A DNA stretch of 64,000 nucleotides from Albugo candida (lineage: Eukaryota > Oomycota > Peronosporomycetes > Albuginales), in assembly GCA_040437565.1 (NCBI GenBank), contig JBDOQK010000025.1, forward strand, positions 62,001 to 126,000, given 5' to 3'. Below are positions 33,887 to 43,331 of this stretch, in pieces. How positions within the stretch are numbered: position 1 is the stretch's first letter; each line of letters begins with the position of its first letter. Position numbers and translations under genes: made by a program. Below the pieces are notes generated by a model. The model was not told the DNA's origin and ran no database searches. It saw only the letters and a program-made list of their open reading frames with translations.

Positions 33887-35566
33887 ATGTTGAAGCGTAC
33901 GTCACGATATTTAATTCAATCTCATGCTAAGAGAACTTCTCTATCACAAATACGATTAAAGACTACTCAGTCATCGAGTCACAAGTTTTCCAATTCAAAA
34001 TTTGGAATCGGTATTCTTGAATTAACGTCAGAAGAGTTGGCAGCCGAAGAAGAGCTTATTCAGGCGTTACCTGATTTTCAGCTTGCAGTAGACATTTTGC
34101 ATGGCTCTTCTACCAGCAATAAGGAAGGGCGTGGANNNNNNNNNNNNNNNNNNNNNNNNNNNNNNNNNNNNNNNNNNNNNNNNNNNNNNNNNNNNNNNNN
34201 NNNNNNNNNNNNNNNNNNNNNNNNNNNNNNNNNNNTATCACAAATACGATTAAAGACTACTCAGTCATCGAGTCACAAGTTTTCCAATTCAAAATTTGGA
34301 ATCGGTATTCTTGAATTAACGTCAGAAGAGTTGGCAGCCGAAGAAGAGCTTATTCAGGCGTTACCTGATTTTCAGCTTGCAGTAGACATTTTGCATGGCT
34401 CTTCTACCAGCAATAAGGAAGGGCGTGGAATGCCTTCACTTTTCCAGAAAGTGATCTTGGCTGTTCCTCATTTAGAGCGAACAGCTGAAATATGTCGTTC
34501 CTCGATGGGAAATCAAAATCCCTTTTATTTGGTTCCTTTGAGATATTTAAGCCTCGCATACTTTATTCAAGGGAAATATTCGCTTGCGAATAAGATTATG
34601 CAGGAAAGAGGGGAGACGATGAATTGGCCAATCGCAGAACAAGAACGAATGTTACGTTTACAATTGCGTCAAAACTGTCATAAAATCAGCACTGAGGTAG
34701 CAAAATTGGACACTTTGAAAGCACTGTATCCAAACGACGATCTGATACCTTTGAGATGGACGACTTATACGCTGATTGCAGAGTACCTTCAGTCGGGACC
34801 AAAGAAATTAGATATTATGGATCCCCTTTATGCAGAGGCTGTTGAGAAGTTACGGCGCAAAAAGGATGTCGTAAAGAAGGAACAAGAGCTCAAGCCAAAG
34901 TCTGTTGCTGAATTGGAGTCTCTCAATCGACAGGTTCCATTTTTACTGTCGCAATTTGCGTCTCTTTGTTATGTGGTAACAGATTCGTCGCAATGTACGA
35001 CCAAAGCGATGGGAGAAAACACGACGTTGTATTTGGATCAAGCAGAAGTGCTATGGAAAGAGGCGTTGAATTGGGCGGATCAATATGTCGAGGATGCTGA
35101 GAATGAGAACAACAAGAGATTCCGAATATGCGTGCAAACAAATTTGGGCGAAGTCTGTTTGATCAAGAACAAACCAGAAGAAGGCATTGAGTTTTTAGAA
35201 ACAGCTTTACACTTGTACCGGGACTCAGCGTTTGACAGCGATCTTGTTCTTGCTCGGATATTAGGACGACTTGCAGAAGGTTATCACGCGTTACAGCAAC
35301 CAGTGAATAGCGAGGGTTTATTTCAAAGCGCTGTGCAAGCATATGATAAAATGCCTTTCCTCTCGATGACTCATCAGATGGAATACGCTGGAATTTCACG
35401 TAAGTTTGGCAAGCTATTGCAAGCTTGGGACAAGCGCGATACCGACGCCAAAATTCGCTTCGCTAAAGCCGATACCATCGACCAAGAAATGAAAAAGCAG
35501 TTGGAAAGTACTGAATGCAAGTATCCTTTCCATTCAGCGTTTTACCTACCTCTCGATGGACTCTAA
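33887..35566 (+). CDS. TPR-type helical-repeat protein, probably mitochondrial
   Basis: The frame from ATG 33887 is 559 codons including gap 34136-34235, but 33942-34135 recurs identically at 34236-34429. Counted once, the protein is 461 residues. The N-terminus is Arg/Ser-rich and lacks acids (MLKRTSRYLIQSHAKRTSLS), suggesting mitochondrial import. The rest is alpha-helical with tetratricopeptide-like pairs, for example YLSLAYFIQGKYSLANKIM, TNLGEVCLIKNKPEEGIEFL and LGRLAEGYHALQQPVNSEGL. Such repeats bind partner proteins; no catalytic motif is visible. It might be a TTC19-like respiratory-chain factor, but the resemblance is only general. No introns. The next gene is convergent. Confidence 0.7.
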   Translation: MLKRTSRYLIQSHAKRTSLSQIRLKTTQSSSHKFSNSKFGIGILELTSEELAAEEELIQALPDFQLAVDILHGSSTSNKEGRGXXXXXXXXXXXXXXXXXXXXXXXXXXXXXXXXXXSQIRLKTTQSSSHKFSNSKFGIGILELTSEELAAEEELIQALPDFQLAVDILHGSSTSNKEGRGMPSLFQKVILAVPHLERTAEICRSSMGNQNPFYLVPLRYLSLAYFIQGKYSLANKIMQERGETMNWPIAEQERMLRLQLRQNCHKISTEVAKLDTLKALYPNDDLIPLRWTTYTLIAEYLQSGPKKLDIMDPLYAEAVEKLRRKKDVVKKEQELKPKSVAELESLNRQVPFLLSQFASLCYVVTDSSQCTTKAMGENTTLYLDQAEVLWKEALNWADQYVEDAENENNKRFRICVQTNLGEVCLIKNKPEEGIEFLETALHLYRDSAFDSDLVLARILGRLAEGYHALQQPVNSEGLFQSAVQAYDKMPFLSMTHQMEYAGISRKFGKLLQAWDKRDTDAKIRFAKADTIDQEMKKQLESTECKYPFHSAFYLPLDGL

Positions 35567-35785
35567 AGTAGCGTGTATGGAAATACAACTTTTTCGGACA
35601 GATTGGAACGCAGGCGAGTCACTTGATTCAGTGAGCATATAATGGAGGTTAATTCCATTGATCTTGCTATTTATTTTTTACAAATACAAAGTTTACACCC
35701 GCTGATGGATTACTTCCCCGATTCATTGTATTTGCTTCGTATCTTCAAGCTCCTGGATAACGACTCTGGCAGCCTTGTGGGTAAG

Positions 35786-37760
35786 TCAGACAGACGCCAA
35801 CGAAATACTCTGAGCATCAGACGTTGTGATGGGAAAGTTGAAAACTGAGCTCACTGGATAATGATCCGATAAGTCGGTCAGTTCCATACGGTCTCTAAAT
35901 CGTTCTATGATGAATGAGGAGATCGCCCATTCTGCGATAAATAGCTTGACTGTATTCGTAAATGCTTGAATTGTTGGCTGGCCCACTGGTTGTAAATATG
36001 GCCCTACGAATCAACAGCATTCAACTGGAGAATGAGAAGAATGCTATTTCTTTACGCCATACCTTCCGCATGGAGAACATAATCAAGCCATTCTTTGGGA
36101 CAACATGGACAATAACATTTTTCCTGACCAAAAATATCTCAGCTAAGTGTTCATAGGTATATTGCCAATTTACCGATCCACATGGTTGTTTGGTAGCTTC
36201 AGAAGGATGATAGGTTTTGCTCTATCAAAATCTTTTAGACATTGGAGCCACGAAAAAAAAAAACATTTCGTACCTCTTTTATACCCCAACTAGCAACGTA
36301 TGAGTTGGCACAACCACCACTAGAAGCAGCTCCATCACGTCCAACAAGTACATTTGCTCGTGGGCTAGGATCGAAGTTAATAGAGTAAGAATTAGACGAC
36401 TAAAACTTACTCGCTCGTGTATTCAACTTGACCAATCCGAAGCGGGACTTTGCCACCCAATATCTTGACCAAATTGCTGACTTCTTCGGGATAGGTTACA
36501 TTATCGACATTAAAATCGCCAGCAAATAGCACCGGCTAAAACAGTCAAAGAGCTGTTATGAATTGAAACTACAGTCAATAATCCGATGTTGCTTACTTCA
36601 TGATTCGGAATGTTTTGCTCTTTCACAAAGTCCCGCATCTATTTCATAGCATACACGTAAGCACCCGTGAATGATAGACTACAAAAAGATAGAAACCTGT
36701 TCTGCCTGCTTCGCTCGAACTTGACGGCCTTCTTCTGTCGACCATGCCTGTAAATGCGTCGCAAATATATTAAAGTATTTGGTAACTCCTCCTTCTTTTT
36801 TAACGATTCGAGCATACTTGACCCCTTTTGCTGCCAAGCAATCAGCGCCATGACAAGCATTCTTGTAGACAATGTGTTTTTCTACGGTTATTTTCCATCG
36901 TGATACTATCCAAACACCGCCATTCGTAATGCTACAGAGCTTGTGAGCATTGAGATTTGGCTTCCGCATGCATACTGACTACCTAGTGAAGGAGTATGGA
37001 TCCGATAGAACTTTTGTGGAGTACGGGAAACCGAGATCAGTGAAATTCTTTGCCATCTTCTCGAACTGGTCCTTTTTAAAGACTTCAGCGAAAGAAATCA
37101 CATCGATGGGAATTTGAAGATCTGGAGCATTATCTATCAAGGATTGGGGAATTCGCTCCAAACGCTCCTTTTGGCCGTCCAGAGAGATGAGTGGAGTACG
37201 TCCAAAGGCATTATACTACAAAAATCAAGTGAGCTAACAAACTGTATAGTCAGATGTTTGTATTGCATGCCTGAATGATGCGCATTGACATTGTATCCGG
37301 TTTTATATTTTGGGATGTTGTTATTGGCGAATATAAAGCGATTATAGAGGTTATAATTGCAGTGAAGACACCTGATTTGCGATAACGCGCCTGCAATTGA
37401 GGAAGCGTACGCGCACACTTCATTGGGTCTAAGGGTAAATGAAAAGTAAGGAAAGTCTGACACAGAAAGAAGGACAATCGGCATCACAGCTGCTTGTGGG
37501 AGCCAATCATAAGAAGCTAGGAATGCCTTTAGTAAGTATTACAGCCAACCAACTGGCAAAATCTCGGATCGTGGATAGGCGAGCTGTCTGTTTTTTCCAT
37601 TAAGGTTTATAAGAACCAGCTTGAAATTTAGTAATCTCGGATAAGCCCCTCTGCCAGACTTCTCGAGCCATGACATCTGAGTTTGTGTAGAATACGAATG
37701 CACGCAAACTGATGCGTGCAAAAGAAATACGATTGAGACCAGAACATATCGGGATTCTAC
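35786..37760 (-). CDS. Neutral sphingomyelinase (endonuclease/exonuclease/phosphatase fold), multi-exon
   Basis: It hydrolyses sphingomyelin to ceramide and phosphocholine. Minus-strand exons show YNAFGRTPLISLDGQKERLE, the catalytic Glu region IDVISFAEVF, NGGVWIVSRWKI, FATHLQAWS, AGDFNVDN and YTSDPRANVLVGRDG. They continue with the Cys-rich CYCPCCPKEWLDYVLHAEG and the catalytic-His motif LTDLSDHYPV, all in the order of bacterial-type and eukaryotic EEP sphingomyelinases. Well-resolved 3' introns include 36062-36004 (59 nt) and others of about 50-60 nt; one near 36255 contains a run of 12 A. The last exon is 36003-35786. The 5' end is unclear: a hydrophobic stretch (VLVSIVFLLHASVCVHS, about 37745-37695) looks like a signal peptide, but I found no ATG in its frame. 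Secretion is therefore likely, not shown. Confidence 0.8.
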
Positions 37761-37790
37761 CGGTTACATATGACTTATTTACTAAAAAAA

Positions 37791-38297
37791 TTACTCCATC
37801 CGTAACGACTCACAGTATTGGTCGATAAGTGCGAATACTCTGTTGATAGAATCTGCTTTGTGCGAGTAAAATAGAAAAACGCCATATGAAACTTTTTGCC
37901 CAATCAAAACACCGTCATCCAGACTTGAAATTGCTATGAACGATGTGAATGAGGCTTGTAACAAATGGAAGCGATGAGAGCCACAAGCAAAAGACGTTTG
38001 TAACTTTTGCTGTGTCACTTTATCGCTTTTGTTGATGGCATGAACATGTATCTTATCAGCCTGTACTATGTCGGGTTCACTGCGGCTCTGAAATGCGCTG
38101 AATATATCTGGAGGATGTATTGCGAAAGTCTCATTGCCAACACTCAAAGCGCAAGGACTGTGTCCCAAGCAACCCACCGCAAACTCGGCCTGCATTTTGT
38201 TATTCAGGTAACATATACCACCGTATAAATCCAAGTACCGACTATAATGAAATACACGCTCAAAGAAGCTGCGCCATTCACGTTCTTGTCGACGCAT
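37791..38297 (-). CDS. Hypothetical protein, 168 residues
   Basis: A single open frame runs from ATG 38297 to the stop at 37791. The N-terminus is basic (MRRQEREWRSFFERVFHYSR) and the C-terminus reads as alternating strand and helix (GVLIGQKVSYGVFLFYSHKA, INRVFALIDQYCESL). It has no signal peptide, no membrane helix and no domain I recognise. It lies between RFC3 and the sphingomyelinase on the same strand, ending about 30 bp before the likely start of the latter. The ORF could include an unspliced intron. Confidence 0.45.
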   Translation of the reverse strand: MRRQEREWRSFFERVFHYSRYLDLYGGICYLNNKMQAEFAVGCLGHSPCALSVGNETFAIHPPDIFSAFQSRSEPDIVQADKIHVHAINKSDKVTQQKLQTSFACGSHRFHLLQASFTSFIAISSLDDGVLIGQKVSYGVFLFYSHKADSINRVFALIDQYCESLRME

Positions 38298-38495
38298 TGA
38301 TATTCTGCCGCTATTACATCTACCATTAACTTTGATGACATATAGGAGTTAACTGTTTTATAACAGGTTCTATATTGTTACATATATAGATCGAGNNNNN
38401 NNNNNNNNNNNNNNNNNNNNNNNNNNNNNNNNNNNNNNNNNNNNNNNNNNNNNNNNNNNNNNNNNNNNNNNNNNNNNNNNNNNNNNNNNNNNNNN

Positions 38496-39896
38496 CATGA
38501 ATTTCGCAATAAAGGCTTCAAAATGAAAAATATCTTTGGAGCCACGCTGCATTCGATGTTCATAAAATGCAGCCCACTGCATTAGCTCATGCTTTAGATC
38601 GTCGTCGAGGCGAACCATGAGTTCTCTACATAAAACCTGAGCAGCTTTTAGCGTCCTGAATTCTCAACTTTGAATTTGATGAATTGGACTGCAAACCCAC
38701 CTTTAAAATGATCTCTGAAGGTATACAATTGGCCAATAGCTCATAGATCATCTCCCTGGCTTTCATTAGACTAGAGAAACAGCATCATAAATGAAATTTA
38801 CTCGTTCTTTGAAATACACAATTACCCAGCGGGTGATTGCTCTTGCAAGATGACTTTGGATAGAGTGCAAATGTATTCTTCCCATGCCGGCAATTGTATC
38901 TCTTGATCTTCTGCAAAAGGATACCTAATTGAAACATGCATGCAATAAAGTCAATCCTGATCCACTGAGTGAAGACGAACCGTTGAACGTGGCAAGTCTC
39001 TAGTATCAGAAGTGCTCGACGCAAATTTCGGTCGCTTCGCTGCACAATTTTCTGTCCTAATGATGGAAGGTACGAAATGCCTTCATGCTTACAGACAGAT
39101 TCTAAAACACTGCAGATCTGTAGAGATACAAGATTGAGATGCTGTAAGAAACAAGAACGTTCGTACCTCTTTATTTGTCGGCGCGCTGACGCATATCCCG
39201 AGGCAACGACTACGAAGAGGTTCAATAATCTTTGACGAGCTGTTACAGCATAAGATGAGGCGACAAGTTGCAGTGTATTTCTCCATGGTCCGGCGTAACG
39301 CATGTTGGGCGTGCTTTGATAGCCTATCGACCTCCATCAAAAGTACAACTAAAGAGTTTGATAAGGAGAGCCTGTTAGAGTACAAGCTTCTGCATCGGCG
39401 TACCTTTAAATGGCTTCTTCGCTTTCGTGTCAGCGAGATGATACTGCGCGATTTCCTTCAGTACTTCCTGGACGATCAACCGGTCGTGATTATTGACATC
39501 AGAGGGATTCATTTCAATGTGGTAATTGCTTGCTACGGTCGTGATCTCAATTTTGACGCTTCTATCTGGAACCTATAACAGCCAGTGAGTGCCATTCTCA
39601 GTAATATGTGCCTCATATCTTTGACCTTGAAGGATTTGTGCTCTAAACGTTGCTGCAACAATTGTTTGAGTTCTCGTCAACATTCTTACTTTTGCACTAA
39701 CCTTGCGTACACCTTTGCCATACATTGCGTGCAAAAGCGCCATTATTCGGGTCTTTTTGCCAGCGCCAGAGGGACCATAAACTAATAGATGAGGGAAATC
39801 ATCCGATAATGATAGATTTTGAAGCCTTCTTGTGATCTGTGGATGGTAATCCAGTGCATCCAATTCATCTGGACGATATTTATCAACCCAGAGCAT
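38496..39896 (-). CDS. RFC3: Replication factor C subunit 3 (clamp loader), 3' end lost in gap
   Basis: A subunit of the RFC complex that loads PCNA onto primed DNA. Eight exons follow one another in frame: 39896-39702, 39652-39626, 39572-39404, 39348-39167, 39117-38981, 38924-38826, 38770-38701 and 38644 to the gap at 38495. Introns are about 49-57 nt, GT-AG. Key motifs are MLWVDKYRP at the start, Walker [23 protein letters not shown], the Walker B region [22 protein letters not shown] (RFC box), [19 protein letters not shown] and the C-terminal [20 protein letters not shown]. About 343 residues are present; human RFC3 has 356, so only the last dozen or so residues are missing. The gap at 38396-38495 hides the stop codon. 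Confidence 0.93.
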
Positions 39897-39981
39897 CCTA
39901 GAGCTTTTACTATGATATAATTGATACTAGAATGATAAGTTCGCATCTTATCACTATGTCCTGGTATATTGGACTATAAAT

Positions 39982-40135
39982 GGTACTGTTCGAGAACTAG
40001 TCTGTAATNNNNNNNNNNNNNNNNNNNNNNNNNNNNNNNNNNNNNNNNNNNNNNNNNNNNNNNNNNNNNNNNNNNNNNNNNNNNNNNNNNNNNNNNNNNN
40101 NNNNNNNNGGTACTGTTCGAGAACTAGTCTGTAAT
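39982..40135. repeat. 27-bp direct repeat across a gap, probably false
   Basis: 39982-40008 equals 40109-40135 around gap 40009-40108; both copies begin ggtactgttcgagaac. Confidence 0.85.
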
Positions 40136-40253
40136 TTATGCAATGTATAACAAGCTTAGATGAGTCTATGCACGGAATGTCTATTAAGCTACATCCTGTG
40201 ACTGATCAAACATCAAATTCTTACATTATAACGAGGTACTCGAGTCACGTAAT

Positions 40254-43168
40254 TCAACTAATCCGAGCATCATTCAATGTTTTCGCTCGACATACACCGA
40301 CTGGAGTTTTAATCACTTGATCTTTGTATGTGGCGATTCCTTCAGCGTTTGTGCGCAATTCAACTGCCACTTTTTCCCAAACCTTCTGTTTTTTGAGTTG
40401 TGCGGCGGAAAGAGGATCACCATTTTCAGTNNNNNNNNNNNNNNNNNNNNNNNNNNNNNNNNNNNNNNNNNNNNNNNNNNNNNNNNNNNNNNNNNNNNNN
40501 NNNNNNNNNNNNNNNNNNNNNNNNNNNNNNCCACTTTTTCCCAAACCTTCTGTTTTTTGAGTTGTGCGGCGGAAAGAGGATCACCATTTTCAGTATCTAT
40601 TACCACACGATCACCAGGTTTTGCGTCCGGTGGAGGTTCCACAAATTCGACTCGCTCATGTGCTTCATCGGAAGCACACAAAACCATCCCAAACGATTTG
40701 AATCCACGCAATTTAGCTGGTTTTAGATTAAGTAAAACCAAAACTTTGCGGTTTTTCATCTCTTCCAATTTGTAGAATTTCCTCAAACCTGATGCAATTT
40801 GTTTGGGTTCGGCTTCTCCGATTTCAATTTCTTCGCAATAAAGCTCGTCTGAATCAGGATGAGGCCATACCTTTGTAATTTGACCAACGCGAATGTCAAG
40901 TGATGCAAATAGTTGCAGATCGTTCTTTTTCGGTTTTGTTGCGACCGAAGCATTTCCATTTGCTTTTTTCTCAAGAGATTGTTCAGCTTGGAGAATCTCT
41001 TCTGCAGTCAGCACTTTCTGGAAAAGTATATCGCCGACAACAACTTTAGTTCCAGCGACGAGATTATCGAATGACGGAGATAATTCAATCAACTTTTGGG
41101 GTGGCGTGCCTAATTTCTCAAATATCTTGTCTGAAGTATTTGGGATAAAAGGCGCCAAGAAATGTGCGATTAAATAAATCGCTTCCAAACAAGTACGGAC
41201 AACCAATAATCGAGGCGCATTCTCAGTCATGTGCCAAGGTGCTTTGTCAGTCAGGTATCGGTTGACGTCACGTAGCGCGTCGACAACGAGAATCACTGCT
41301 ACTTGCAACGCAAAGTCGCGATAGGCAGCCTCAGATTCTGACAGCAATGTGATGAAATCGAAGGGCCTATCGGGACTCAAAGTGTTTGGTACCACTCCGT
41401 CCGCATACTTTTTACAAATATTGACAGTGCGGTGCACCAAATTGCCTAAAGTATCTGCCAGTTCTGCATTGTGAATGTGAATGAGGTCATTCTCTGAAAA
41501 TGGCCAGTCCTGGCCATATCGTGCGGAACGAACCAGAAAATAACGGAAGGATTCAAGCCCAAACTTGTTCATGATGTCATATGGGTCTACAACGTTTCCA
41601 ATACTTTTGCTCATTTTTGATCCATCTTTAGCGTTTACGAATCCATGAGCAAACACACTCTTTGGTAAAGCAATCCCGGTACTCATCAGAATACACGGCC
41701 AAATCACGCAATGAAACCAGGTGATGTCTTTTCCAATGATATGAACATTTGCTGGCCAATACGTTTTCGCTTCAATTTGATCTGGAAATCCGATCGCGGA
41801 TAGATAATTTGCCAAAGCATCAAACCATACATAAAGCACATGTTTCGGATCGTTTGGTAGAGGAACTCCATGCGAGAACGTATTCCGAGATGATGACAGG
41901 TCCTGTAAAGGTTCTTCCAATCTCTTCATGATCTCTTGTCGACGTGTTTCAGGCTGTAGGAATTCAGGATGCGCATGAAGGTGGTCGATTAAGCGCTGCT
42001 GATATTTCGACATTCTGAAGAAATATGATTCTTCACGCATTTTTTTCAGTGGAATTCCCGAAACAGGATCTTTGTACTCACTTTGATGAGCTTCCACTTC
42101 GGTCACAAATACCTCTTCGCGTACATTGTACCATCCTTCATACGTCCCCAGGTATATATCATCTCTATCCAGCGCACGTTGAAAGAGCCACTGGGCAAAT
42201 ACCTTGTGTTTCTCACTCGTTGTGCGTATGAATGATGAATTTGACATGTTTAAATCTCGTGTCAACTGCTCGAAAATGGCTGCATATTTATCACATAATT
42301 CCATCGGAGCAACACCTAATGCGTCCGCTGTTTGAGCGATTTTTTGTCCATGTTCATCCGTACCGGTCAAAAAATACACATCTCGTCCAAACATACGGTG
42401 ATAACGAGCAATTACATCTGCAGTGACATTTTCATACGCGTGCCCCATATGTGGCTGTCCGTTTGTGTAGTGAATGGCGGTCGTGATGTAGAATTTCTCT
42501 CGTGTATCATTGTTCATCTCTATTAGATCATTAAGCTTCTGTTCCAATATACGAATACGAGTATCTTTCTGCTCAATCGCTCGTTCCAGTGCCGCGATAC
42601 GCTGNNNNNNNNNNNNNNNNNNNNNNNNNNNNNNNNNNNNNNNNNNNNNNNNNNNNNNNNNNNNNNNNNNNNNNNNNNNNNNNNNNNNNNNNNNNNNNNN
42701 NNNNGAATTTGACATGTTTAAATCTCGTGTCAACTGCTCGAAAATGGCTGCATATTTATCACATAATTCCATCGGAGCAACACCTAATGCGTCCGCTGTT
42801 TGAGCGATTTTTTGTCCATGTTCATCCGTACCGGTCAAAAAATACACATCTCGTCCAAACATACGGTGATAACGAGCAATTACATCTGCAGTGACATTTT
42901 CATACGCGTGCCCCATATGTGGCTGTCCGTTTGTGTAGTGAATGGCGGTCGTGATGTAGAATTTCTCTCGTGTATCATTGTTCATCTCTATTAGATCATT
43001 AAGCTTCTGTTCCAATATACGAATACGAGTATCTTTCTGCTCAATCGCTCGTTCCAGTGCCGCGATACGCTGCAAAAGAGTTTGCTCATTTTCAGTGCAA
43101 TTTGCCGCCATCCATTCGCTGCGTCGCTGCAATGATTGGAGAAATAGTGGCTTATTTAGACCAATCAT
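40254..43168 (-). CDS. MARS: Methionyl-tRNA synthetase with N-terminal coiled coil and C-terminal tRNA-binding (EMAPII-like) domain
   Basis: It charges tRNA-Met. Two gaps create false repeats: 42237-42604 = 42705-43072, and 40367-40430 = 40531-40594, the second shifting the frame. Counted once, the CDS is 2283 nt and encodes 760 residues, ending LNDARIS at 40254. Residues 30-65 form a coiled coil (LLQRIAALERAIEQKD). The HIGH motif is PHMGH at about 83-87, followed by VYFLTGTDEHGQK. The KMSKS loop is intact (GSKMSKSIGNVVDPYD, about 360). The anticodon-binding helix bundle follows. The tRNA-binding OB fold starts FASLDIRVGQITKVWPHPDSDEL (split: FASLDIRVGQITKV, WPHPDSDEL) near 600 and ends in the KTNA-like KVAVELRTNAEGIATY. 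No Zn-knuckle cysteines are seen in the connective peptide, so the catalytic core looks bacterial-type. No introns. Start ATG 43168. Confidence 0.93.
42237..43072. repeat. 368-bp direct repeat across a gap in MetRS, probably false
   Basis: 42237-42604 equals 42705-43072 around gap 42605-42704. Confidence 0.9.
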
Positions 43169-43331
43169 ATCTTGGCCATACCTGTTTTATCCTGTTACAT
43201 AGATAACTTGCGTCATAGTCTGAATTTGTAATCCGCATTAGCACGTGTATGCAGCTGGGTGTAGATAGAGAAAGCACCTACTGTGGTGGATCAAATCACT
43301 GTACTTTCATGACGAAAAGAAACGAATTGAA
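43169..43331. promoter_or_regulatory. Bidirectional intergenic region between MetRS (minus) and the coiled-coil gene (plus)
   Basis: Start codons lie 163 bp apart in divergent orientation, so the two promoters must be very compact or shared. No motif could be assigned. Confidence 0.55.
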
